A stretch of DNA of 64,000 bases from Campanula takesimana (lineage: Eukaryota; Streptophyta; Magnoliopsida; Asterales; Campanulaceae). Made by a program: the position numbers and the translations under genes. Shown here piece after piece: positions 1 through 11,623 of this stretch. The notes under the pieces were generated by a model. The model ran no database searches. It was not told where the DNA came from and saw only the letters and a list, made by a program, of their open reading frames with translations. How positions within the stretch are numbered: position 1 is the first letter of the stretch; each line of letters opens with the position of its first letter. The stretch lies in contig JAOWBW010000425.1 of assembly GCA_026119855.1 (NCBI GenBank), forward strand, positions 186,001-250,000. Direction: 5' to 3'.

Positions 1-10
1 GTAAACCTAA

Positions 11-30
11 ACCGGAGCTCTGATACCAAC
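11..30 (-). promoter_or_regulatory. Primer binding site complementary to initiator tRNA-Met
   Basis: Read on the minus strand the sequence is TGGTATCAGAGCTCCGG, the usual plant LTR-retrotransposon primer binding site matching the 3' end of tRNA-Met. It directly abuts the LTR, which fixes the orientation of the element. Confidence 0.8.
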
Positions 31-2120
31 TGTAACACCCCGAATTTCGGAGTAATATAATATAATATCCTTTAATAAAATCCGTCCCCAAATGCTGGAA
101 AACAACGGTCTTAAACAATAATTCAAACATCAACGGCTAGTATCTCTAACCACTATTCAAAATAAATAACGGAAGCGAATTTAACTGTCTTTTAAAACTC
201 CAACGGCTAGACATAACCAACATTCAAAATAAACATTCATAACAATCCATTCTGACTACTACTAAAACTTCTTAAACTTCGTCATCAAGGGTCTTCATTA
301 TCACCTCAACTTTTCCTCTTTTGTCCTTCGAAACCTTCTCCTATTTATATCCTGGAGAACAAATATTATGGAAGGGGTGAGCGAACAATGCTCAGTAAGT
401 TCATACGGGATCTCTCCGGGTTCTAAGGAGAGATGACCGGAAGAACGAACAACAATAATATTTTCAAAGATAAGCTTTCATTAAATATCAAGTTAACCGC
501 TAAGATTCAAACAGTTAACGATGACCTTTTTCAAAAGAAGTGTGGCATTTACTTTCAAATCCGTCAATTCCAAGATAACGTCACCATTTCAGGTGCAATG
601 CCTGATCAGGGCATTTAAGTAAGATTTATCATGATAATCAACTACTTCAATAAGCAGTATAAAAGTCTAGTCCTTTTTCATTTCGGACCAGACTACCCTA
701 CTTAGTCCTTTTTCAATTCAGACCAAGCGAACGCCTATACCAAATTAAGATATGGCAAATCTATACCAAATTCAGATATAGTAAGGTTTCCACTTAGTGT
801 TCAAGGTACGAGAACACCATACAATTTCAAAGATATTTTGGTACCCATTGCTTTAAAACATGTCAAAGGGTAAGAGTCATTCAAAGACGTTCACAACTTT
901 TAAGAATACAAACGTTACCGCCACTAGGTAACTACTCATGAAAGAATAAAAAGGAATCCTACATTAAAGGATTGAGACATTCAAGAACTAAGGAACGTAA
1001 TCCCTTACCTTAGCCTTGCAGTCTTCGCTTAGCAAATTCACGTGCAAAATCTACAAACACGCAAACACGGCTTTCTTAGGAACATGAATTACTTTAATTC
1101 TCCGTCCCCATTAGGCTTTATTTTACTTTCTTAACTTCACGAGTTCATCATCTTAAACTCTTTGTTAGGGTTCGTTCTACCCGTTATTTGTGTTCCCAAA
1201 ATACCCCTTTCGGATTACTAAAATACCCTTAGGGTTATATTAATTCAATTCCAAATAATAAGTTTTAGGATTGCATTAATCCTAATTAAAACACTATTCC
1301 CAGCTTATGAAATTACTATTCACAGAACACTATTCACAGCGTAAAGTTACTATTCACAGCACGTAAAATCACTGCTCACAGCACGTAAAATCAATGTTCA
1401 CAGCACGTCACACACACTGTTTTCACCTTTTAAAACACACACACATACACGCATAACACAAAACACACACACACAGAACACACACCTAACGCACACACCC
1501 AGTTCATACATAACGCACACACACACTGGACACACACACTTCACGCACACACACACATGCTTCACGCACACACACACACACACATGCTTCACGCACACAC
1601 ACACACACATAAATCAGTACACACACACAACATTCATCATCTTCTTCTCCTTCTTAATCCATATTACTCAAACCCTAGTTCATCACTTCTCAATTTAGGG
1701 TTCCCCAACCATGATTTTCTAATGATTTCATTAATCAAAGATGAATAAGAAAAGGTTAGGAAGGTTTAGGGTTTACCTTGGTTGATTTTTCCTCTTCTTC
1801 CTCTTCTTCCTTTTCTTCTTGCCCGACCTCTCTTCCTCTCTGCGATCTCGCACAGCCTCCGCCCTCACTCTTCCGTTTCTCTTATTTTTCTTTTCTTTTG
1901 TGATTATTAAAGAGAGTAAGGGTTTATTATGGGTATATATATATACTTAGGGTTTCAATTTCCTATTATAAAAAGGTTAACTAACCTTATTGGGTTTTTA
2001 ATTTATTTGGGCCAACATTAAACCCATTCCATAACTTAATTTATAATAGCCCAACATAATAACTAATTAATAAAGAGTTTACAAAAATAAATATTTGGCC
2101 AAAAAGGGCCAGTTGTTACA
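31..2120 (-). mobile_element. LTR of a gypsy-type retrotransposon (5' LTR, minus orientation, element runs off the left edge)
   Basis: The block begins TGTAACACCCCG and ends GTTGTTACA on the + strand, so the inverted TGT..ACA termini of an LTR are both visible. Immediately outside its left end lies the complement of a tRNA-Met primer binding site, which places this as the 5' LTR of an element read on the minus strand, with the body outside the window. At about 2.09 kb it is long, as in Tekay/Del-like chromoviruses; that family call is inference. Inside are a CA-rich microsatellite tract (about 1430-1630) and pyrimidine-rich stretches. The base right after it (from 2121) would be one copy of the target duplication; the partner copy is not in view. 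Confidence 0.8.
1430..1625. repeat. CA-rich microsatellite within the LTR
   Basis: Repeated ACACAC tracts broken by ATGCTTCACG and similar short units. The short open frames on either strand here are artefacts of the dinucleotide repeat. Confidence 0.85.
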
Positions 2121-3286
2121 CAGACGAAAAAGGAAATAAGTTCACACTAACCTGAGACGGAGGGAGTATATTCATTTTACCGTTTAAAAGTAAAAATAAT
2201 TTCAGTTTAGTCGACATGTGCACGTCACATCCTGATTTAACCGAAAAATCTAACATTTTCATAAAAAATCCCTTAATTGCTAGTTTTTACCAACATAAGA
2301 CCCTGATCTGCGAGTTTTAGAACATCAGATCCCTTTCTACAAACAACCCCTGGACTTGGGACCCTTATTTGTCATTTGCCCATTTAAAATTTGCATTTCA
2401 TTTTGAGAAAAGTTGGAAATGCATTTAACATGGAAAAAATCGTGTAAATTACTTTATCTTTGACTTTTTTTATAAAATTAGCTTTATTCAATGCTCAATA
2501 TTAAACAGTTCTTTAATATTTAAATTTTATTTTTTTAAATCCTCTGAATATGTAATTTATTATACATTTTAGTGGCAAAATTTGGCATGATATTTTTTAC
2601 GAAAACGATATTCATGAGATAAAATATTTTTGAGTGTAGACATGCATTTAAGAACCGATGGAAAAAAATGATACCAAGGATTACATCATGTTTATTATAA
2701 TTCATAATAGAAAATTGACTTTTTCGTAATGTCGTATTAAAAAAATCTAAATTTATCACTAAAATTTGCTATTATTATGTAAATATACTTTTATAACTAA
2801 GTTATATAATATGCCCTAAAAATAAACATTTAAAAAAATGAAAGAGAAAATTAGGCCGGTGTAAATTGTGCAATACTAAAGACATAAAAATCAAATTTTT
2901 ATTACAAATATAATTGGTAATCAGTAGTATTTATGGAACGAAGTGCTCCTAAATAGATATCATATTATATTAATGATTATCAACAATATATATAACAAAA
3001 CTTTGTGAGATTGTTTTTGTAATCTAGCATTGCTTAAATTTTAAAATTATTGACTTCCAAAAAGAAAATAAACTTATTAAATTAACGGGAAATGTAAATT
3101 TTATTCATTAGCCTATTTTGTCAACGCTAAACTAAAGTGTCTTGAAATTCATAACCTCATTATCATAATATTATGGTTGGATGTGAAACCGAAAGTCAAA
3201 CGAGAAATTCAAAGTATCAAAGTGAAATGAAAGAAAAAATCTCCTTCCACTTTTATAAAAGAATTCTGACCTCTATTTTTAACTTA
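2121..3286. other. AT-rich intergenic sequence, no gene seen
   Basis: It starts with a broken Stowaway-like MITE end (GACGGAGGGAGTA near 2155), suggesting the LTR element landed in or beside an older MITE. The rest is AT-rich with only short meaningless frames. Confidence 0.6.
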
Positions 3287-3288
3287 TA

Positions 3289-3566
3289 CTCCCTCCGTCC
3301 CCGCTCACTTGACACTTATTTTCATTTTGGTCTATCCCAGCTCACTTGATACTTCCCAAAAATATATTTTTTATAATTTTATATTCACTCTACCCCACCA
3401 CTCATTTACTCTTTCATTTTCCACCACTCAATTTATTCAACCAACACTACTATTTACCTCAATCACTCTCTCTCTTCATTTTCAACACACATTTTTCTTA
3501 TTTTATTTTATTTTCCTTAATTATTGTGCCCACCTCATGGGTGTCAAGTGAGGTAGGACGGAGGAG
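3289..3566. mobile_element. Stowaway-like MITE
   Basis: Ends CTCCCTCCGTCCCC and GGACGGAGGAG are inverted repeats flanked by TA on both sides. The inner arms (TCACTTGACAC / GTCAAGTGAGG) also pair. The same subfamily recurs at 26398-26680 and 32905-33193. Confidence 0.8.
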
Positions 3567-3568
3567 TA

Positions 3569-5440
3569 TTTTTTTCCACCCATATGGTCTTGTTTGGCAT
3601 CTTTATTGCTTTTACTCTAAAATTCTCTTATATTTAGCATATTATCATTTACTATGCTCATTTTATACATTTTCAAACACTGTTTGTTCCTCTGATTACT
3701 TGAATGTGGGTTACAATAACAATAATTTTAGTCATAAAATAATCTGAAATCGATAACATGAATCTTCATACAGAATCGTCTATGAAAATGGGTGAGAAAA
3801 AAATGAGAAGGGTGAAAAGAAATTTAAAAGAAGAAATATGTGGGAAGAAAATCGGAAAAGAAAGAATAAAGAAACAAAGAAAAATAAGAGTCATATAAAA
3901 ATAAAATTTTGCCTCAATATTTATATGCATTTTTACCTACAACACTGTTCTTTGTAGCGCCATATGATCGTTATCTGAATGTGACTTATGGCGCTACATC
4001 ATTATTTGTTAATTGTCATCGTAAAAGAAAATAAACCTCGAGGGGGAAAGAACAATATTAAGAAACATGAGTAACCGTCATTGCAAGGTGGCATGGCATG
4101 GTGCATCACTATCAAATTCATAAAGTTATTATTTCTAATTCTCCGTTATTCCTTGATTTCATAAAAATCCTCCATTACTCCTTTAGCAGAAAAGTGGTTC
4201 CATATTATTTTTAATGAATTTGAGCAACAAATTTAAAATATTTTAATTATCTAATAAAATTTAAATTTCTTATAAATACATTATTATAATATTATCTAAT
4301 ATGACATTAAATTTTAAAATATAATAAATTATTTAACACTTAATAATTATTTTTCTTAAAAAAAATATTAAAAATTTTAAAAATGGGGATCGGGAGTACA
4401 TTGTATAGTGGCGGCGCCTACGCTAATCATAACTCTTAACTTTGTATAAGATCATTAATTCCCTTATATTTAATTAAAAAATCTCCTTTGTGTAAGAAAA
4501 GATTATTAATTCCATTCAGAAACATAAAATAGGAGTTAAGCACAAAACCATACAGGTTAATCTCTCGTGTTCATCTATCATGTTGTATTGTCGTTCCTAG
4601 TTGTGTATATGTCAATGCTACCGATGATAAAATTTATTTTCAATCTTTAATCAATATTTATTTTGTCAAATTCATATGATAATTTATATTCGTTGATCCC
4701 AAAATATTTTGGGACTAGCCTTTATTGCTATAATCACCAGTTCACCACCATACACCACCACCACCACCACTAACACCATAATCACTACAATCACCACCTT
4801 CACCAACTGTGGATTCTTAGGTTCATCCCGAACATTGCTATCTCTTCATCTACTTTAACAATTATTGAACTTCATCACAATTGTTTCCTCTCGTTGAAGC
4901 ACCTGCCCCTGCTGCACTTGCCAACCCACGAAACTAAAGGATGGAAAATTGTCATTACGGGAAAGCAACCGAGCGTACACAAGGAATTATCATGATTTAC
5001 GTCTGATTTCTTCACAAAAATCTTATAATTGACACATTTTACATCAGTAGAAGGCAACATAAAATAATTTGCGTCAGTTAAAGAAGCTTTGAGCTTTTTA
5101 AAAAACCTTTACGCAAATTTCTCAACATGCCGGCACACTTTAGATTAACAAGGTATTAGCTATAAAATGACATCAGAATAAAGAGGATTGAAAATGGCGG
5201 TTATGAATAAGCCATCGGCGAAGCTAATACATAGACATATATGGCACATGTCGACGCTGGCAAAAAGGATTTGGTCATAGTTAAGAAGAGGGTGATGTCA
5301 ATTAACCTTTTTTATTTCTTTTTTACTCTGCCACTAAATTTGACAATTGATTTGCTAAAAATGAAAAGTTGTGAACTAAATTGTAATGTTGGGGAAAATT
5401 TAGGTGAGTAATTGCAATTTACCAATCTAAAATGAGAGAT
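3569..5440. other. Intergenic region upstream of the CDP-diacylglycerol synthase gene
   Basis: AT-rich, with a degraded MITE at about 4178-4396 (ACTCC..GGGAGTA ends), a CAC/ACC trinucleotide run near 4740-4790 and no convincing coding frame. The promoter of the downstream gene should lie in its right part. Confidence 0.5.
4178..4396. mobile_element. Degraded Stowaway-like MITE
   Basis: Weak inverted ends (TACTCC..GGGAGTA) around an AT-rich core. It is assigned by resemblance to the many better copies in the window. Confidence 0.4.
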
Positions 5441-6897
5441 ATACGTGTCAGTTGAGCTGAAAGCGGGGGCTCATTCGCATGCTCGTCACCTTCTGGATCA
5501 GGACGAAATCGGCAACGAGCATTTCTTCTTCTCCGCCATCCCAATCCCTACACGGTAACCATTTCTCGATTCCTTTCTATCATCACTACGTTTCCGCTCT
5601 CTATTCTGTACAGATTTTAACTCGTCGCCATCTCCGTCGATCTCCCGCGCGCTGCTCCTCTTGCGCCGATTCAATCATTGTAAGTGCTCATTCAGCATGT
5701 TTCATGCAACGGCACTATCACAATATTACGGTTATTTTCGCATCAGATCCTTAGTTTCGTTGATTTAAACGCAATTTTCCGTGTTAATTTCGCTACAGAT
5801 TTATGTGTTTCGGCTGTTGAGTGTTTGTGCCGGTATATTATAAGGAACGGTGCGTGAATAGTTTGTTCTAATATGCAAAATTCAGCATTTATCCGTTGTT
5901 CATGTTTAATCTCTGCAATTTATGTGATTAATATTTGTGGATGATCTGAATTGTTAGCGTTGATGATCATGCCACTGTGATTCATCTATTAGGTGTTGAT
6001 ATGCATTTGCAAGTAAAAAATTCACATTGAAAAAAAAATTAGGTAGTAAAAAATGTGGAAGCGGATTAATAACCATTGTGCTAGTTTTGTATGCAATAGT
6101 TATGATTTGTTTCTATATTTTCTGAACTATTAAGAACGAATCATTTACTGAAAGTCGAAAATAACACGATATCGACCAATCATTGTTGTGTACCAACTAA
6201 TATTAGAGCACTACGAGCTATGATTGGCCTACAAGCGGAACAAGAGATCATACCAAATTAGATCTAGTCAGGTTAATGGAGAGGAGACTTGAACCATCTG
6301 CTAACTTTAGAACTTGGATTCTGAACTATCCAGCAATTCACAGTATAGCTGACATGATATTAACTCGCATTATCATAGGCTGCATCAGTATTAAAGTTTT
6401 GTCACTAAAAGGATGTAGAGAACACTGATAATGATGGTAGTAATTCTGGCAATAACTACTTCGGTTCATCCAAGGTGCAAATCTTAAATCTTACTACCCT
6501 GTCCCCAAATGAGTTTTCGTTTATGTAATCGGAAGTCTACAAGGTGAATATTAAGGGAACTTATGAACATGCACTTTTTTAATTACTGGAATGTCACTTT
6601 CCTTGGATTTTTTAGAAAGTCAAAATCAAACTCTCATTTACTAAGGGAGAGATTACTTGCAAGTTATTCTTTGTGTGGAACTGTAATTTCGATGAGGCCC
6701 TCCGCTCTATGAGACATTTCCAATATTATCTGTTTCCAATTCCCTTTGTCGATTATGCAAGGTTGAGTGATATCAATAATGTTTCATCTTCAGAGTTCAT
6801 ACTTCAATTTAATTCTGATTATTATTCAAAAGAATGACACCTTTTTTTATGCTAACAAGACAATTTTCCTTGGCATGGTGTCTCAGGAGGTGTGTCC

Positions 6898-6936
6898 ATG
6901 CATACACTTTTTGATGTTATCTACTTCGAAAAATGA
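6898..6936 (+). promoter_or_regulatory. Upstream ORF whose stop overlaps the CDS1 start codon
   Basis: A 12-codon frame begins ATGCATACA in the presumed 5' UTR exon (acceptor CAG at about 6886). Its TGA shares bases with the main ATG in an ATGA overlap at 6933-6936. If this exon is in the mRNA, the uORF could tune translation or favour the Met at 6948. Confidence 0.45.
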
Positions 6937-9900
6937 ATACTAGAGCAATGGAAAAAGATCATAGCCCTAGATCTCCATCCACACCTACAGCTCGAATACG
7001 TCGTCGAAGGTCAACCGAGGTTTGTGGACTGAAAAGAAAATTTGTTATTTATTTTATTGCAAAGAAAATTGGCAACAGTCACATTGTATGTTGCATTGCA
7101 TTCTCTTCTGTAAGGAACATCAAGATATATACTGCAAAATGCTTGGATTCGTTGTTTCCAACTGTACATGCATGCTTACAGTTGATTACACGGTTTGATC
7201 TTGTCGAGCTAATTAGGGAGCTATTGATTGTTCTCATCTCATTGCTCGCTCTCTCGCTACTCACCTCAAAAATAGAAAAAAATATTAACAAGATCTCAAT
7301 ATCAATAAAGTAGATTAGATAAACATGTGGATTTGATAACATCCAGACCTCCTATATGAGATTTGGTTTCTTAGCTATGCGTTGACCAATACCCTGCAAC
7401 ATTATAAATGCATATTTGCTTCATTTTGGCCATTGCCGCATGCCATCTTTGGTGATCTTCCCAGGACGATACTCTATTCATACATTGAATAGTTTTGTAG
7501 TGCAACCCTTTGACTTCTCTTCAGAACTTCTCTAACTAGTTGCGGTTTTTCCTTGTTTAAGATACTTATCATATATATTTAAGGTTGTAAGTTGCAAAAT
7601 CAATGATCACTGTTTTTGTCTCCTCCCTTTTCTGTGTATATAGTTTCCTCCTGATATAAACAAAATAGATGGAAGCCGCTTACTTGTCGATGATCAGAAC
7701 AAATACAAATCGATGTGGATTCGCACTTACTCTTCGTTGTGGTTGCTTCTGGGCTTCTTATTGATTCTCTATTTGGGTCATCTGTACATCTGGGCCATGA
7801 TTGTAGTTATCCAAATAATGATGGTGGCAGAGCTGTTCAATCTACTTAGAAGATCTCATGAAGATAGACGTCTTCCAGGGTTTAGGCTCCTCAATTGGTG
7901 AGAGCTTATTTATTTTTAATTTCACAAGTAGTCTTCATATTTCGGTTTAAGTACACCCAAAACTCTTTCTACCATTGTTATGATTTTACTGCGGCCAATA
8001 TGCTTAGTGTATTATGTTGCACAGGCACTTTTTCTTCACTGCAATGCTGTTTGTCTACGGTCGTATTCTTAGTCAACAACTGGTGTATACTGTAACATCT
8101 GAGAAGTTCTCCTATAAGCTTGTGAGAGGTCTTGTCAAGTATCAGATGGCTATCTGTTATTTCTTGTATATTGCAGGTTTGTAAGTCTTTATTCTTCACT
8201 GGGAACATCTTGTTATGGCGTATTGGCGTTCATCTTTTTACCTTTCAGGAATAAAAGTTTTCTTTCTATTGATTTTATTATTTTCATATAAGTCAATGTG
8301 TTGTTTTTGTAAAGTTATGTGCTAACCAATCGTTTATGACACACTAATATGGTGCTTATCTCCATTTCAATGCAGGATTCATGTGGTTTATTCTTACACT
8401 AAAGACGAAGATGTACAAGTATCAGTTTAGTCAGTATGCATGGACACACATGATTCTTATTGTGGTGTTCACTCAGTCCTCATTCACCGTCGTCAATATC
8501 TTTGAGGGGATATTCTGGTAACAAGTTATTACTGTATCTTTATATTATGCTCTCTTCTCCAATTAGCATATATGCAAGATTCGATCGCTTATAAATCTAT
8601 AAGCATAGTTATGATGACATTATCTGTGTGAAGCCTTGAGCAGTTCTTAAAAGAGATGGTCTCTTTCTGCCTCAGTTTGAGAATGACTTTCCCAAGAACA
8701 CATTCAAGCACTCAAGAAGTATGGTTTGGTGCCTTAAGTCTCTTTGTAGGCTAGCTACTTGGCCAGATTGTGAATGGCTTTTATTGAGTCACACATAAAT
8801 AAATGACAAGTTTGTAGAAAATGCTTCTTTAATGTAATAGAAGTACAAGAACGCATAGAAGTATAATAAGTTTTTTAGCACTTATAGTACCTTTGGATTG
8901 TATAGGAAAAAATGATCATAAATATTTCCCTACAAGTACCACAAATCTTTTCCTCTAATTTTGGAAATATATGAGTGGCAGGGAAATTGAATACGTAACT
9001 TCCCTGTACCTTTCCTGTTAATCATAGACATACTGAAAATAGTTTCTTCCCAAACCCTACAGCCTGCAGTACATTGCTTGTTAACATCTTCTCCCCCGCA
9101 ACATAATATTTCATGCAGGTTTCTTCTCCCGGCAACCCTTATTGCCATCAATGACGTGGCTGCTTATTTCTTTGGTTTCTTTTTGGAAAACACCTTTGAT
9201 TAAGCTATCGCCGAAGAAGACATGGGAGGGGTTCATTGGAGCATCAGTGGCAACCATGATCTCAGCATTTGTGGTTAGTCTAGTTTACTGTATCATTAAA
9301 GTCAGTACACATGCTATTAATCTTCATCCTCTCCTCTCTGATTGCTTTTGCAGTAAAAATTGGAATATTACACAAGAGAATATAATTATCAATTGGGTGT
9401 AAAGAGGCATTTTAGGGGTTGGCTGTCTAAAATGACATTGAAAAATCTATTGCGATTATATATACTCTTGAAACTGCTTTAGATTTTCCTATAGACAAGT
9501 TTATTTTTAAGTCAAGTCTTCAGAAAAATGTGGGATCGTAATGATGATTGTGCGGGAGTATGTTCCTGCACTGCCTATTTTGAAACTGTTTTTAAGAGGT
9601 TTTCTCATGCACTATGACCATGTCCTCTTCAACTGCTTTATATGATTGGCGTTCAGAATTTAGTGATCTCTTCATGAGTGCAATACTTAATGGGTTCCTC
9701 AGTATTTCTATTAACATTTGTGTTACTTGAAAGTGCATGATCATCTAGACATTTGTCAGTAATTTTCTCTTTCTAATGTTTATGCAGCTTGCTAATGTCC
9801 TGGGCCGTTTCCAATGGTTGACGTGCCAAAGAAAGGTAACCTGTATATAATGCTAAACCTGTACTGTTTTTCTCTTAAAAATGCTGTCTTGTAGCAAACC

Positions 9901-10785
9901 ATTCTCATTTCGAGGAACATGTGCAGGATCTATCAACCGGTTGGCTTCACTGTGATCCTGGTCCCCTTTTTAAGCCAGAGTATTACTCTTTAGAGGGATG
10001 GGTTCCTCAATGGGTGAGTATGGCTGTGTTTATCTGGAAATATTACTACGTACCAGAAAGTATGAAATGAAATATATAACCTGAATTGGTGCAGTTTCCG
10101 TGGAAAGGGATATCAATTCTGCCGGTGCAATGGCATGCTATATGTTTTGGTTTATTTGCATCAATTATAGCACCTTTCGGAGGCTTTTTCGCAAGTGGTT
10201 TTAAGAGAGCCTTTAAAATTAAGGTGCGCCTCCCTGATCTCCATATTTTTTTTTGGCCGGAGGGTTTAACTATCAAGCAAAACTGTTAATGTAAGCCTCG
10301 ATTTCAGGACTTTGGCGATTGCATTCCTGGTCACGGAGGATTTACTGATAGAATGGATTGCCAGGTAAGCTGCTGACTTGCATTTATTATGTTGTATACA
10401 ACAGGGCCCTATGATATCATATTATGAAGTATCTTGTAAGTTCTGCTCAATCATGAGTGATAAATCAAACTCATCATCCTCCTGGCATAGTCTTTAGCTA
10501 AAAAGTTGTTCTCTGTTTGTCCATTATAATGGTTTTCAAATTCCTTTGATCATTTTATTACCACTCGTAGTCTGGCCTTTTCATTTACTCTTAAGAGAGT
10601 CAATATAACCACCGTTACGTACACAGAAAGGCAGCATTTCTGAGGCTTATTGGGTTCTGTATTATGGTTGCAGATGGTGATGGCCGTTTTTGCTTACATC
10701 TATCATCAGTCATTTGTTCTTCCTCAAAACTATCCAGTTGAGGTCATATTGGAGCAGGTGAGTAACTTCATCTGTTGTTCTAACA

Positions 10786-10827
<42 letters not shown>

Positions 10828-10972
10828 TTTTTAGCTGTATCAATCACTATGTAGTGCAAATTGATGAGGAAGAACCTTTTTTGGTTATCAGATACTAAGA
10901 AGCCTCACTTTTGAGGAGCAGAAGGTACTGCTTATGAAGCTTGGCCAGATGTTGGAGGGGAGGCAGCCATGA
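6933..10972 (+). CDS. CDS1: Phosphatidate cytidylyltransferase (CDP-diacylglycerol synthase), with a frameshift in exon 5
   Basis: It makes CDP-diacylglycerol from CTP and phosphatidic acid in the endoplasmic reticulum, feeding phosphatidylinositol and phosphatidylglycerol synthesis. Modelled coding exons: 6933-7019, 7644-7897, 8025-8176, 8376-8517, 9119-9273, 9788-9835, 9927-10013, 10095-10223, 10308-10364, 10674-10757, 10892-10972 (about 425 codons; the Arabidopsis enzyme is about 421). Several hydrophobic segments are visible. The family signature is intact in exons 8-9: SGFKRAFKIKDFGD followed by IPGHGGFTDRMD. The exon lengths sum to 3n+1 because exon 5 changes frame around 9176-9190. Upstream it reads ..AAYFFGFF and downstream ..KTPLIKLSPKKTWEG one base out of register, so the literal reading frame stops at TAA a few codons later. 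The start could also be the Met at 6948, which fits Arabidopsis better. A 5' UTR intron (about 5680-6886) is likely. Confidence 0.9.
10787..10826. repeat. (CT)n(CA)n microsatellite in intron 10 of CDS1
   Basis: About ten CT units run directly into about ten CA units between the exon ending at 10757 and the last exon. Confidence 0.9.
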
Positions 10973-11623
10973 AACGATTATAGCACGACTCAATTAATTT
11001 TGTGATATCATCTTGGGCTCGTTTTCTCTTTCGATCTTATAGAAGAAAGTGTACTGCTGGTAGCAGCAGAAGTTTTTGCATCTTGTGTTTGCTATTTTTT
11101 TTTTCATTCTTTTGTTCGTCCGAAAACAACCTCTCTTTTCTTTCGCCTACATAATTTCTGGCATGCTTCAGATTGCTTTGTGTAGAAAGTGAAAACTAGA
11201 AAGAAATATAGCACTTCTTATGTAGCTGCACATTGCTGACATGAGCGTAGTAGATCATTGATGATTTGAACTTCCTCATAGTCTTTTTATTGATTGTGTA
11301 TATGCATCGCTATACATAAATCTAACACAGTTCCAGCCAAGAGCGATTCAATAAAATTCTTCCTAATGCTCTCGATGCGAAAAAAAATTATGACCTACTG
11401 ACAGCTTAAGAATCATGTAAATTTTCATGTCTACACCAAACTACAAAACTTATTCATTATGAGACCTATTTGCATTCTTGGTCAGCTCAGAATAGGGAAT
11501 TATTCACTTTTTCTTATTTGCTGCAGCAGAACGAGCAAGTCACGAGAAGCAACTAGGCAGCAAAGGCATTCACAAATTCTTCCTGAAAACTGAGGCTTGA
11601 TCAACTCCATACTCTTGACATTC

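Noticed and set aside
1398..1748. Cys/Val- and His/Thr-rich frames in the left LTR
   Set aside because: They are translations of the CA/GT dinucleotide repeat.
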